A DNA stretch of 64,000 bases from Phreatobacter sp. (GTDB lineage Bacteria > Pseudomonadota > Alphaproteobacteria > Rhizobiales > Phreatobacteraceae). The translations under genes and the position numbers were made by a program. Within the stretch, counting starts at the first letter, position 1. The number at the start of each line of letters is the position of its first letter. This document shows positions 17,706-27,054 of this stretch, piece by piece. The stretch covers positions 27,923 through 91,922 of the forward strand of contig JAIEPJ010000036.1 in assembly GCA_019749835.1 (NCBI GenBank). The letters are read 5' to 3'. Under the pieces are notes generated by a model, which was given only the letters and a program-made list of their open reading frames with translations, had not been told where the DNA came from and did no database searches.

Positions 17706-18656
17706 TCAGTCGAACAGGCTCGACACGCTTTCCTCGCTCGCCGTGCGGGCGATGGCCTCGCCGATCAGGCTGGCGATGGAGAGGGTGCGGATGTTGCGCG
17801 CGACCCGGACCGCTTCCGTCGGCTGGATGGAATCGGTGATCACCAGTTCCTTCAGCTTCGAGGCGGTGATGCGGGCGACCGCCCCGCCCGACAGCACACC
17901 GTGGGTGATATAGGCCGAGACGTCCTTGGCGCCGCGCGCCAGCAGCGCCTCGGCGGCATTCACCAGCGTGCCGCCGGAATCGACAATGTCGTCGACGAGG
18001 ATGCAGCTCTTGCCCTCGACGTCACCGATGACATTCATCACCTCGCTCTCGCCCGGCCGCTCGCGGCGCTTGTCAACGATGGCGAGGAGGGCGTCGATGC
18101 GCTTGGCGAGCGCGCGCGCACGCACGACGCCGCCGACATCCGGCGAAACGACCATCACGTCCTGGATGCTGCGGGTGTCGCGGATGTCCTTGGCCAGCAG
18201 CGGCGCGGCGAAGAGATTGTCGGTCGGGATGTCGAAGAAGCCCTGGATCTGCCCGGCATGCAGGTCGAGCGTCATGACCCGGTCGGCGCCCGAGCGGGTG
18301 ATCAGGTTGGCGACAAGCTTGGCGGAGATCGGCGTGCGCGAGCCGGACCGGCGGTCCTGCCGCGCATAGCCGAAATAGGGGATCACTGCCGTGATGCGCT
18401 TGGCCGAGGAGCGGCGCAGCGCGTCGCAGATGATCAGCAGCTCCATAAGGTGGTCGTTGGTCGGATAGGACGTCGACTGGACGACATAGACGTCCTCGCC
18501 GCGCACGTTCTCCTGGATCTCGACGAAGATCTCCATATCCGCGAAGCGGCGGACCGAGGCCTTGGCCGGGGGCGTGTTGAGATAGGCCCCGATCGCATCT
18601 GCGAGCGGCCGATTGGAATTGCCGGAAACGATCTTGATCCCGGGTTTTCGCGACAT
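17706..18656 (-). CDS. prs: Ribose-phosphate pyrophosphokinase
   Basis: The 316-residue enzyme converts ribose 5-phosphate and ATP into PRPP, the precursor of purines, pyrimidines, histidine, tryptophan and NAD. Both domains are complete: the ATP/Mg region ([27 protein letters not shown]), the conserved [11 protein letters not shown] segment, and the PRPP-binding loop [12 protein letters not shown]. Length is normal for class I enzymes. The gene is alone on its strand between the flavodoxin-fold gene and pgeF, 157 bases downstream of the pgeF stop, a gap in which I see no other gene. Confidence 0.97.
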   Translation of the reverse strand: MSRKPGIKIVSGNSNRPLADAIGAYLNTPPAKASVRRFADMEIFVEIQENVRGEDVYVVQSTSYPTNDHLMELLIICDALRRSSAKRITAVIPYFGYARQDRRSGSRTPISAKLVANLITRSGADRVMTLDLHAGQIQGFFDIPTDNLFAAPLLAKDIRDTRSIQDVMVVSPDVGGVVRARALAKRIDALLAIVDKRRERPGESEVMNVIGDVEGKSCILVDDIVDSGGTLVNAAEALLARGAKDVSAYITHGVLSGGAVARITASKLKELVITDSIQPTEAVRVARNIRTLSIASLIGEAIARTASEESVSSLFD

Positions 18657-18813
18657 GAGGCAGCTCTCGGGGCAGCGACGAAGGCGCCCTCATAGCAACC
18701 GATCTACCGCGCCACAATGCCGCGTGACCCTCGCGCACGTGGCCATCAACAGGGTGTGACGCCGGGGTGACGCGAAAAAGGCCAATCCGTGCCGCCTTGC
18801 GATACGGTGGCCG

Positions 18814-19581
18814 TCAGGACGCCAGCGCGATCCCGGCGATATGCCGCCCGTAATCCGGCTCCTTGCGATGCGTCGTCCGCCGGTAGGAGTAGAAGCGCGC
18901 TTCGTCCGCATAGGTGTCGAGGCCAAGATCGTCGACGGCGCTGATCCCGGCCGCCGTCAACCTGGCGGCGATGAAACCCGGCAGGTCGAACTGGGCATGG
19001 CCCGGCCGGCCCAGGGTGAAAAACCGGGCATAGGTCTCGTCCGCGCCGCGGAACTGGTCGACGAAGCCCTGGGACACCTCGTAGCTCGGCTGACGGATCA
19101 GAGGGCCGATGGCCACGCTGATGCGGGAGCGGTGGGCGCCGAGCCCTTCCATCGCCGCGATGGTAGCCTCAAGGACCCCGCCGATGGCCCCCTTCCAGCC
19201 GGCATGGGCGGCGCCGACCACGCCCGCGGCGGCATCGGCGAAGAGCACTGGTCCGCAATCGGCGGCAGCGACGCCGCAGGCGATGCCGGGCACCCGCGTC
19301 ACCACCGCATCGGCTTTGGGCCGGTCGCCGCCGTCATGGGGCCTGTCCGCAATGATGACGTCGGGCGAATGGATCTGGAAACAGGAGATCAGGGCATTGT
19401 CGGCGACGCCCAGCGCTGCGGCCATGCGGCGGCGGTTCTCGCGCACCCGATCCCCGTCGTCGCCCGAGCCGAGCCCGGCATTGAGCGAGGCGTAGAGCCC
19501 CTCCGACACGCCACCCTCGCGGGTGAAGAAGGCATGGCGGATGCCGGGCAGGGCGGCGAGGGCGGGCGAGGTCACGAACAT
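18814..19581 (-). CDS. pgeF: Peptidoglycan editing factor PgeF (YfiH/laccase-domain)
   Basis: The 255-residue protein has the Cu-oxidase_4 (YfiH) domain with metal-site motifs CFQIHSPDV, AAADCGPVLFAD and GAAHAGWKGA. In E. coli PgeF removes wrongly incorporated L-serine from UDP-MurNAc precursors; older annotation calls the family polyphenol oxidase. The start at 19581 (MFVTSPALAALPGIRHAFFTR) was preferred to the ORF-track start because family members begin shortly before the IRHAFFTR block. It follows the siderophore-interacting protein gene in the same direction with 46 bases between, so they may share a transcript. Confidence 0.9.
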   Translation of the reverse strand: MFVTSPALAALPGIRHAFFTREGGVSEGLYASLNAGLGSGDDGDRVRENRRRMAAALGVADNALISCFQIHSPDVIIADRPHDGGDRPKADAVVTRVPGIACGVAAADCGPVLFADAAAGVVGAAHAGWKGAIGGVLEATIAAMEGLGAHRSRISVAIGPLIRQPSYEVSQGFVDQFRGADETYARFFTLGRPGHAQFDLPGFIAARLTAAGISAVDDLGLDTYADEARFYSYRRTTHRKEPDYGRHIAGIALAS

Positions 19582-19627
19582 CGCCGAAGCGAAATCTGCT
19601 TCGCGTCCCGCTGTCAATCGGCGGGAC

Positions 19628-20707
19628 TCAGCCGGCCTCGTCCATCGTCAGTGCATGTTTCCAGTAGCCGACCGCCAGGCACCGCGCCCTATCCAGGCCC
19701 TTCTCCTCGCGCCAGTAGCTGCGGATGCGGCGCGCGACGGCCTCTTCGGCTCCGAGCCAGCAGAACACGTCGCCATGTTGCGGCAGCGACACCGCCATGA
19801 CCGCATCGGCCAGGATGTCATTGCGTCCCGGCTCCCGACCACGGCGGAACAGCCAGAGCAGCGTGATGCCGGCGGGATGGACGAGGTTCTGCACCTCGCG
19901 CTCGTCCTCCACCTCGATGAGCACCTGTCCGGCCGTGTCCTGCGGCAGGCGGGCCAGGATTCGTGCCATGGCGGGAATGGCGGTCTCGTCGCCGGCAAGC
20001 AGCATATGGGTCGCCGGGCGGACCTCGCGGCCGCCGGGCCCCATGAGACCGATCACCGCCCCCGGTCGCGCCCCGGCCGCCCAGCCCGAGGCAACGCCCG
20101 GCGCGGCATGCAACACGAAGTCGATGTCCATCTCGCCCGCCGCCACGTCGATGCGACGGATGGTGTAGACGCGCTGTACCGGCCGACGCTCCTCAGCCGG
20201 CCAGAGCGGCCGGCCGTTCTTCCCCGGCTTCGGCCATTCTGGCGGATGCACGCCATCCGGTGGAAAGAGCAGGCGGACATGCAGGCTGTCGCCTTCGAAG
20301 CGCGACAGGTCCGGACCGGTCAGGGTGATCCGACGCACATGCGGGGTCACCTCCGCGACGCGCCGTACGGTCATCTCGCGAAGGCTTGGCAACTCCGTGA
20401 GGTCGCAACCGTCGCCGCTCCAGACGACCTCTGGCTTTTCCGCGGCGGCCGCCTCCTCGATCTGCGCGCTGAGCAGGAACTTCAGCACTGACAGACCCTG
20501 CTCGGTCGGTGATTCCAGGCGGATATGGAGCCGATCGGCCGCGGCCTCCAGCGTCCCCGTGCCGAGGCCGTCGACCAGGGCAACACGTCCGCGACCCGCC
20601 TCGGCATGGGCGTCGAGGTCCGACTTCGCCAGCTTGGCGCAGACCGCTGCGACATAGGCGAGGCCTGCTGTCGTGGGAATGGTGGCTTCAGCCTTCAACA
20701 TCGTCAT
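19628..20707 (-). CDS. Siderophore-interacting protein with N-terminal DUF2218 domain
   Basis: The 359-residue protein has an N-terminal DUF2218 domain (about 1-95, YVAAVCAKLAKSDLDAHAEAG) followed by a SIP/ViuB-type ferric-siderophore reductase. The FAD-binding domain is about 115-235 (RRITLTGPDLSRF, RVYTIRRID) and the C-terminal NAD(P)H domain has LLAGDETAIPAMARIL and GAEEAVARRIRSYWREEKGL. It would release iron from siderophores in the cytoplasm by reduction. Two in-frame ATGs (20707, 20701) are possible starts; the ribosome site is weak. Upstream is an inverted repeat fitting the RirA IRO pattern TGA-N9-TCA. No siderophore uptake genes are adjacent. Confidence 0.88.
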   Translation of the reverse strand: MTMLKAEATIPTTAGLAYVAAVCAKLAKSDLDAHAEAGRGRVALVDGLGTGTLEAAADRLHIRLESPTEQGLSVLKFLLSAQIEEAAAAEKPEVVWSGDGCDLTELPSLREMTVRRVAEVTPHVRRITLTGPDLSRFEGDSLHVRLLFPPDGVHPPEWPKPGKNGRPLWPAEERRPVQRVYTIRRIDVAAGEMDIDFVLHAAPGVASGWAAGARPGAVIGLMGPGGREVRPATHMLLAGDETAIPAMARILARLPQDTAGQVLIEVEDEREVQNLVHPAGITLLWLFRRGREPGRNDILADAVMAVSLPQHGDVFCWLGAEEAVARRIRSYWREEKGLDRARCLAVGYWKHALTMDEAG

Positions 20708-20805
20708 CGTCCAACCTGTGAGCGCGATCAGGGCGGCTGGCTGGCGGAGCAGGATGCTGGCGGGCTGGCGCGAGCCTCGAGACGAGGCAAGCACCTTGTA
20801 GATAA

Positions 20806-20824
20806 GTTGATTATTCCAGTCAAC
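20806..20824. promoter_or_regulatory. Inverted repeat GTTGA-N9-TCAAC, candidate IRO (RirA) box
   Basis: GTTGATTATTCCAGTCAAC contains TGA-N9-TCA, the consensus of the iron-responsive operator bound by RirA in rhizobia, with arms extended to five perfect base pairs. It lies about 100 bases upstream of the siderophore-interacting protein start, between that gene and the MidA-like methyltransferase stop (20827). Regulation by RirA is inference; the short motif has low information content alone. Confidence 0.45.
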
Positions 20825-20826
20825 AA

Positions 20827-21909
20827 TCAAGCGGGTGACGGAAGGGCCCTCAAAAGCCCGTCGGACGAAGCGAGGGTCGCCGCCTTGAACAGCGACCCCA
20901 TGCCGGCAGGGGCGGGATCGACCAGCCGCTCGACGCCTGCCCGCAGGGTCTCGAATGCGTCCGGGCGGCTTTGCGCCAGCCGCTCGGCTCTCTCTCGCAG
21001 CCCGAGCCCGAAGAGCAGGGCGCGCTGGCTCTTCGGCGCGCCGGCGCACAGGCCCGAGGCAACGGCGGCTGCCGCGAAAGCCTCGAAATCGACGTGGGCG
21101 GTGATGTCCGCCTCTCCCGGCGCGGCCAGGGGATCGGTGAAGCGATGGGCCTGCACCGCCTGCAGCGTCTCGCCATGGGCCGATGCGACATGGCCGTAAT
21201 CGATGAAGAGGCCCGCGAGAGGGGCACGCCTGGCGGCGAGGCTCGCCGCGAGGTGATGGAAGGCCGGACAGATCTCGACGACCGCTCCTGGCTCTCCCTG
21301 GCGGAGCGCGGCGGGGATGAGCGCTTGCGGCACGGGATCGCGGGCAAGACCGAAGGCGAGCGCTCCGTCGACGAGCCCGACCACACGCTCGCGCCATCCC
21401 GTTGCCGTCATGACGAACTGCCGGATCGGCAAGGCGTCGAGGAACTCGTTGGCGACGAGAATGCCGGGCCCGGGCGGGACGGTCGAGAGGTCCCGATGCC
21501 AGGTCATGGGCACATTGGCGGCCGCCAGCACGTCCCGCTGCCGCGCCGCGAGCCGATCCGAGGTCTCGACCATATGAACCGCCAGCGCGGTACGAAAGGT
21601 CGGCAGCGCCTCGGCCGCCCGCAGCAGGTCTGCCATCAGCGTGCCGCGCCCCGGTCCGAATTCGACCAGGGCGACAGCCTGCGGCCGGCCCATGGCCTCC
21701 CAGGCGCTGGCCGCCCAGATACCCATCAACTCGCCGAAGATCTGGGACATCTCCGGCGCCGTGACGAAATCGCCCGCCGGACCGAACGGGTCGCGCGTCA
21801 TGTAATAGCCGTGGCGCGGGTGACCGAGCGCCAGCGCCATGAAACGGTCGACGGGCAGGGGCCCTTCACTGGCGATGAGCGCCTTCAGCTCCGCCGCCAG
21901 CGGCGTCAT
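20827..21909 (-). CDS. MidA/NDUFAF7-like SAM-dependent methyltransferase
   Basis: This 360-residue protein belongs to COG1565, the family of mitochondrial NDUFAF7/MidA, an arginine methyltransferase needed for complex I assembly. Motifs are the N-terminal block GYYMTRDPFGPAGDFVTAPEMSQIFGELMGIW, of which GDFVTAPE is most diagnostic, the SAM-binding glycine loop VEFGPGRGTLMADLL, and ILVANEFLDALPI. In bacteria its function is less certain. Its ATG overlaps the lgt stop (ATGA), so the two are translationally coupled, an arrangement I recognise from other alphaproteobacteria. The C-terminus ends just before the IRO-like repeat. Confidence 0.88.
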   Translation of the reverse strand: MTPLAAELKALIASEGPLPVDRFMALALGHPRHGYYMTRDPFGPAGDFVTAPEMSQIFGELMGIWAASAWEAMGRPQAVALVEFGPGRGTLMADLLRAAEALPTFRTALAVHMVETSDRLAARQRDVLAAANVPMTWHRDLSTVPPGPGILVANEFLDALPIRQFVMTATGWRERVVGLVDGALAFGLARDPVPQALIPAALRQGEPGAVVEICPAFHHLAASLAARRAPLAGLFIDYGHVASAHGETLQAVQAHRFTDPLAAPGEADITAHVDFEAFAAAAVASGLCAGAPKSQRALLFGLGLRERAERLAQSRPDAFETLRAGVERLVDPAPAGMGSLFKAATLASSDGLLRALPSPA

Positions 21910-22721
21910 GCCGGCTGGCGCCGCGATCTGAGCACCAGCCAGAGGCCAACGGCGATCAGCGGCACCGACAGCAGCTGGCCCATGGTGGCGCCGGCGAAGA
22001 GGAAGCCGAGTTGCGGATCGGGCTGGCGGAACAGCTCGCCGAAGGACCGCGCGAGGCCGTAGCCGATGCCGAAACAGCCGGCGAGCAGGCCCGGCCGCTT
22101 CAGGCCGCCGGAGCGCGCGATGAGGAGCAGCACCGCGAAGAGCAGCAGGCCCTCGGTCAGCGCCTGGTAGATCTGGCTGGGATGGCGCGGCTCCGGTCCG
22201 GCGCCGGGAAAGATGATGCCCCAGGGAACGTCGGTGACGCGGCCCCAGAGCTCCGGCTTGATGAAATTGGCGAGCCGGCCGAGCGCGATGCCGATCGGCG
22301 CGACGATGGCGGCGAGGTCGATCAGCGGCAGGAGGGGCAGGGAATTGCGCCGCGCGAAGATGAGGAGGCCGACGACAGCCCCGACGATGCCGCCATGGAA
22401 GGCCATGCCGCCCTCCCAGACCGCCAGGATCGCCGCCGGGTTGGCGAGGTAATAATCGAGATTGTAGACGAAGACGAAGGCGAGGCGGCCACCGAGAATG
22501 CCGGCGAGGGCCGCCCAGACGATGGCGTCGTCGATGACGGCGGGGGCAAAGGGTGCCCTGCCTGCGGGCCAGAGGCGATCTGTCGCGACGAGCCTCTTGG
22601 CCAGCCACCAGCCGAACAGGAAGCCGCCGATATAGGCCAGCGCGTACCAGCGGATTGCCAGTGGTCCGACGGCGATCAGAACCGGGTCGATGACGGGAAA
22701 GGGCAGGGCGAGGAGAGCCAT
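21906..22721 (-). CDS. lgt: Prolipoprotein diacylglyceryl transferase
   Basis: The 271-residue inner-membrane enzyme transfers diacylglycerol from phosphatidylglycerol to the lipobox cysteine of prolipoproteins. It has about seven membrane segments and the Lgt signature GRLANFIKPELWGR near residue 140. Further conserved blocks are GGMAFHGGIVGA and HPSQIYQALTEG. The start at 22721 (MALLALPFPVIDP) is supported by alignment to known Lgt N-termini; the ORF-track start adds 26 residues. It is divergent from ubiK across about 100 bases and overlaps the MidA-like gene downstream. Confidence 0.95.
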   Translation of the reverse strand: MALLALPFPVIDPVLIAVGPLAIRWYALAYIGGFLFGWWLAKRLVATDRLWPAGRAPFAPAVIDDAIVWAALAGILGGRLAFVFVYNLDYYLANPAAILAVWEGGMAFHGGIVGAVVGLLIFARRNSLPLLPLIDLAAIVAPIGIALGRLANFIKPELWGRVTDVPWGIIFPGAGPEPRHPSQIYQALTEGLLLFAVLLLIARSGGLKRPGLLAGCFGIGYGLARSFGELFRQPDPQLGFLFAGATMGQLLSVPLIAVGLWLVLRSRRQPA

Positions 22722-22825
22722 GGCCGGGGTTTGCCCGCGCCGGCCGGGAAGGTCAAGCAGCCCCCGCCGGCTCTTGCGCTGCGGCCGCGCCGACCCCATA
22801 CCCTCAGCAACAGCGGAGAGATCCC

Positions 22826-23080
22826 ATGACCCAGACCAGCGACCGCATCGCCGACGAGTTCGCCAAGTTCATGACCGACGCCGCGGGCTTCGCCCAGGGC
22901 ATGAAGCGTGAGGCCGACACTTTCGTGAAGACCCAGGCCGAGCGGCTGCTGCGCGACATGGACCTGCCCAGCCGCGAAGAATTCGAGGCCGTGCGCGACA
23001 TGGCGGTCAAGGCCCGCGAGGAGAACGAGGCGCTGAAGGCCCGCATTGAAGCACTGGAAGCCCGGCTGTCCGCTGGGTGA
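22826..23080 (+). CDS. ubiK: Accessory factor UbiK family protein
   Basis: The 84-residue protein is of the BMFP/YqiC family, called UbiK for its role with UbiJ as an accessory factor in ubiquinone biosynthesis; homologues also show membrane-fusogenic activity. The N-terminal half is amphipathic (IADEFAKFMTDAAGFAQGMKRE, of which FAKFMTDAAGFAQG is diagnostic), and the C-terminal half is a trimerising coiled coil (REENEALKARIEALEARL). GGAGAG sits 7 bases before the ATG. It is divergent from lgt, a neighbourhood I recognise from related genomes. Confidence 0.88.
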   Translation: MTQTSDRIADEFAKFMTDAAGFAQGMKREADTFVKTQAERLLRDMDLPSREEFEAVRDMAVKAREENEALKARIEALEARLSAG

Positions 23081-23188
23081 TCCCCAGCGGAACGCCCTGC
23101 AGCCAGCAACCGCGTCAGGTGGCGGGTCCCGAAGAACCTAGGTCGGGATCGTGGAGAGCCGGACTCCGGAAGCGGCGGCGACAGTGCA

Positions 23189-24079
23189 TCAGCCCGGCCA
23201 GCGCTGCGCCTTGGAGACGAGGAAGTCGCGGAACACCTGCACGCGGGCGACCGACTTCAGCTCCTCGGGATAGACGAACCAGGCGTCGAGAACCGGCATT
23301 TCCTCGTCGTCGAGGATCTGCACCAGGCCCGAGCCGTCGCGGATGAGATAATCGGGCAGCACCGCGATGCCGATGCCGTTCTCCACCGCCGCCACCAGCC
23401 CCGAAATATTGTTGATCGTCATGGCGAAGGAGCGCGGGACCATGCCGTTGCGGCCCGCCGTCGACAGCCAGGTAACGTTCTGCATGTAATTGGGCGCGCG
23501 CCCGCCGAAGGCGAGGAGGCGGTGGCCGTCGAGTTCGTTGGCGTTCTTCGGCGATCCGTGGCGCTTCAGATAGTCGGACGAGGCGAAGGCGTGGAACTTG
23601 ATCTGGAACAGCTTGCGCTGGATCAGGTCCGGCTGAACCGGTTGGCGCACGCGGATGCCGACATCGGCCTCGCGCATCGACAGGTCGAGCTCCTCGTCGG
23701 TGAGGATCATCTTGATCTGGATGTCGGGATAGAGGTCGAGGAACTCGCCGAGGCGCGGCGCCAGCCAGGCGGTGCCGAGGCCTACGGTGGTCGTCACCTT
23801 CAGCTCGCCGTTGGGACGCTCCTTCGAATCCGTCAGCTTGATCTTGGCGCTCTCGAGCTTCATCAGCACGTCTTGAGCCGTGTGGTAGAGCAATTCGCCC
23901 TGTTCGGTCAGCACAAGGCCGCGGGCATGGCGGTGGAACAGCGGAACCTTGAGGTCCTGCTCCAGCGACGATACCTGGCGGGATACGGCCGACTGCGACA
24001 GCCCCAGCGTATCGGCCGCATGGGTAAAGCTGCCCGCTGCCGCAGCGGCGTGGAAAATCCTCAGCTTGTCCCAGTCCAT
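23189..24079 (-). CDS. lsrB: LysR-family regulator of the LsrB/VtlR type
   Basis: The 296-residue LysR-type regulator has an N-terminal winged helix (MDWDKLRIFHAAAAAGSFTHAA, SQSAVSRQVSSLEQDL) and a substrate-binding effector domain (about 90-296). Sequence and position next to trxB match Sinorhizobium LsrB and Brucella/Agrobacterium VtlR, which control oxidative-stress, lipopolysaccharide and symbiosis or virulence genes. The translated protein contains no cysteine at all, unlike S. meliloti LsrB, for which cysteine-based redox sensing has been reported. The trxB stop is 33 bases upstream, so co-transcription with trxB is likely. Confidence 0.85.
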   Translation of the reverse strand: MDWDKLRIFHAAAAAGSFTHAADTLGLSQSAVSRQVSSLEQDLKVPLFHRHARGLVLTEQGELLYHTAQDVLMKLESAKIKLTDSKERPNGELKVTTTVGLGTAWLAPRLGEFLDLYPDIQIKMILTDEELDLSMREADVGIRVRQPVQPDLIQRKLFQIKFHAFASSDYLKRHGSPKNANELDGHRLLAFGGRAPNYMQNVTWLSTAGRNGMVPRSFAMTINNISGLVAAVENGIGIAVLPDYLIRDGSGLVQILDDEEMPVLDAWFVYPEELKSVARVQVFRDFLVSKAQRWPG

Positions 24080-24112
24080 CGAAGTCTCCCGGAGGCGGCT
24101 GCTGTGTCCGTC

Positions 24113-25075
<963 letters not shown>

Positions 25076-25514
25076 GATGTCCGGCCGGGAAGCTCGAAGA
25101 CGGCGCTGAAAACGCCCAACAGGCCGATAATCTGGAACAGCTATGCGCTTGGCGCAAGGCTCATTCCACTGACTTCATCATCTTGTCAACGAAATGGATT
25201 GATGGGACGGCTCACAAATCTGAATGAGATGCATCGCATGGCGATACTGCCGGGGCGTCTTGCGATGCAGCCTTGAGGGCCTGGTTGGGTGCCGAGGTGG
25301 GGACCCGTCCCTGGGGGGATGGGGCAGGCGACCGCCGCCGCCGCACACTCCGACAGCCAGTTTGCCGTTGCGTGGCAGCCCTTGTCCATGCGCGGCAGTG
25401 ACGCTGGTCCCCGCCTCATGCTCCCGAATGCGGCGGCGCACGCGAAATTTTGTTGCGCAAAATGGGGGTCTGGGCTATCCGGCTGAAACACTCGCGACCG
25501 TGGAGACCTGCCCC
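25076..25514. other. Divergent intergenic region between trxB and the Lrp/AsnC gene
   Basis: The 439 bases have no convincing gene; the in-frame extensions of the flanking ORFs are unconserved. On the minus strand a perfect TTGACA (25189-25184) followed 17 bases later by GAATGA could be the trxB promoter, although the -10 is poor. Near the plus-strand gene lies the inverted repeat described separately at 25447-25463. Confidence 0.5.
25447..25463. promoter_or_regulatory. Inverted repeat ATTTTG-TTGCG-CAAAAT upstream of the Lrp/AsnC gene
   Basis: A perfect 6-base inverted repeat with a 5-base spacer, AT-rich against its surroundings, lies about 50 bases upstream of the GTG start of the Lrp/AsnC regulator. 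Lrp-family proteins often bind such imperfect AT-rich palindromes in their own promoters, so autoregulation is a reasonable guess; no direct evidence. Confidence 0.4.
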
Positions 25515-25994
25515 GTGAAGGCCCGCCTGGACGCCATCGACTGGAAGATTCTGCGAGAACTCCAGTCCGACGGACGGATGACCAATGTGGAATTGGCGAG
25601 CCGTGTCGGGATATCCGCGCCGCCCTGCCTGAGGCGCGTGCGCGCGCTGGAGGAGATGGGCGTCATCCGCGGCTATCGCGCGCTGCTGGCAAGCGAGAAG
25701 CTCGGCTACGGCGTCACCGTCTTCGCCATGGTGCATCTGGCGAGCCAGGCCGAGGCCGACCTCAACGCCTTCGCCGAGCGAGTCCGCCACTGGCCGGTCA
25801 TCCGCGAATGCCACACGGTCTCGGGCGATTTCGACTTCGTGATGAAATGCGTGGCGCCGGACCTGGCGAGCTTCCAGCATTTCGTCTCCGATCTCACCGC
25901 GACGCCCAATGTGCGCAACGTGCGCACCGTCCTGACGCTCGGCCAGGTGAAGGACGAGGCGGCGGTGCCTTTGGAGATCGCGCCTGCCGCATGA
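25515..25994 (+). CDS. Lrp/AsnC family transcriptional regulator
   Basis: The 159-residue regulator has an N-terminal winged HTH (AIDWKILRELQSDGRMTNVELASRVGIS, of which DGRMTNVELASRVG is the helix pair) and a C-terminal RAM/AsnC effector domain (HTVSGDFDFVMKCVAPDL, the ligand-cleft region). Such proteins sense amino acids and form octamers. The start is GTG at 25515, with GGAG nine bases upstream; the ORF-track start upstream adds an unconserved tail. An AT-rich palindrome precedes it. The alpha/beta hydrolase follows 43 bases later on the same strand. The effector is unknown. Confidence 0.9.
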   Translation: MKARLDAIDWKILRELQSDGRMTNVELASRVGISAPPCLRRVRALEEMGVIRGYRALLASEKLGYGVTVFAMVHLASQAEADLNAFAERVRHWPVIRECHTVSGDFDFVMKCVAPDLASFQHFVSDLTATPNVRNVRTVLTLGQVKDEAAVPLEIAPAA

Positions 25995-26037
25995 GGGCGC
26001 GCGCGAGGGCCGGGGACCGAACAGCACGGATGCCACG

Positions 26038-26937
26038 ATGACGACGACCCTCGCCGACCCGGGTGACCGCCTGTCGATCGCCCTGCCGGACGGCGCCATG
26101 TCCGGCCTGCGCTGGGGTCCGGCGCGGATGCTGCCCGATCTCGTCTTTCTCCATGCCAACGGCTTCAATGCCGCGACCTATGCGCCGCTGCTGGCGCCCC
26201 TCGCGACCGGCCATGCCGTCGTCGCGCTCGACATGCGCGGGCACGGATGGTCGACCCTGCCGGCAGAACCGGCGCGGATGACCAACTGGAACGCCTATGC
26301 GGACGATCTCGTCGCGGTTCTCGACCGGATCGTGCCCGCGGGCGGGCGTCCGCCCCTCCTTGCCGGCCATTCGATGGGAGCGGTGGCAGCGCTGCTGGCG
26401 GCGGTGCGCCGGCCGGGCCGCGTGCGCGGCCTCGTCCTCCTCGACCCGGTGATGATGCATCCCTGGCTCTGGCTCTTCGCACGCACGCCCTGGGGCGCGG
26501 CCCGCCTGCGCGGTTCCGATCTCGCCGTCGGTGCGGCCAAGCGCCGCGCCGTCTTTCCCGCCCGGGAGGATGCAATCGCCACCTACCGCACCCGCAAGAC
26601 CTTCGCCTCTTGGCAGCCCGGTTTCCTCGAGGGCTATGTCGCCGGCGGCTTCGTCGATGATCCCGAGGGCGTCCGGCTCGCCTGTGCCCCGGCCTGGGAG
26701 GCCGCCAATTTCGCCTCGCAGACCCAAAATCCCTGGGGGGCGCTGAAGCGGGTGCGGGTGCCGGTCAAAATCCTCGCCGGCAGCATCCGCTCCACTGTCT
26801 ATGGCGGCGCAGACCGCATCGCCCGGGTCGCACCCCACATCCCCGTCGAGACGCTGGCGGACGGTTCGCACTTCTTCCCGATGGAGCGCCCCGACCGCGT
26901 TCGTGACGTGCTCCGCGAGACGCTCGCGCAGTCGTGA
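26038..26937 (+). CDS. Alpha/beta hydrolase
   Basis: The 299-residue protein has the alpha/beta-hydrolase fold with the oxyanion region LHANGFNAATY, nucleophile elbow GHSMGA (S112), a late acidic residue region and a C-terminal catalytic histidine (DGSHFFPMERP). It most likely hydrolyses an ester, lactone or similar bond in the cytoplasm; the substrate cannot be deduced. It follows the Lrp-family gene by 43 bases, so it may belong to the same transcript. No signal peptide is present. Confidence 0.85.
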   Translation: MTTTLADPGDRLSIALPDGAMSGLRWGPARMLPDLVFLHANGFNAATYAPLLAPLATGHAVVALDMRGHGWSTLPAEPARMTNWNAYADDLVAVLDRIVPAGGRPPLLAGHSMGAVAALLAAVRRPGRVRGLVLLDPVMMHPWLWLFARTPWGAARLRGSDLAVGAAKRRAVFPAREDAIATYRTRKTFASWQPGFLEGYVAGGFVDDPEGVRLACAPAWEAANFASQTQNPWGALKRVRVPVKILAGSIRSTVYGGADRIARVAPHIPVETLADGSHFFPMERPDRVRDVLRETLAQS

Positions 26938-27054
26938 TCGGCCGTTTGTTTTCGTGATCGCGTCATCAAAACTTTAGCCATGTTTTTCGCCTAGGGATGC
27001 TGCAGTGCAAAAGCGCCGACGCATACGGCCCCCGTCCCTCAAGCTCTGGTCTCC

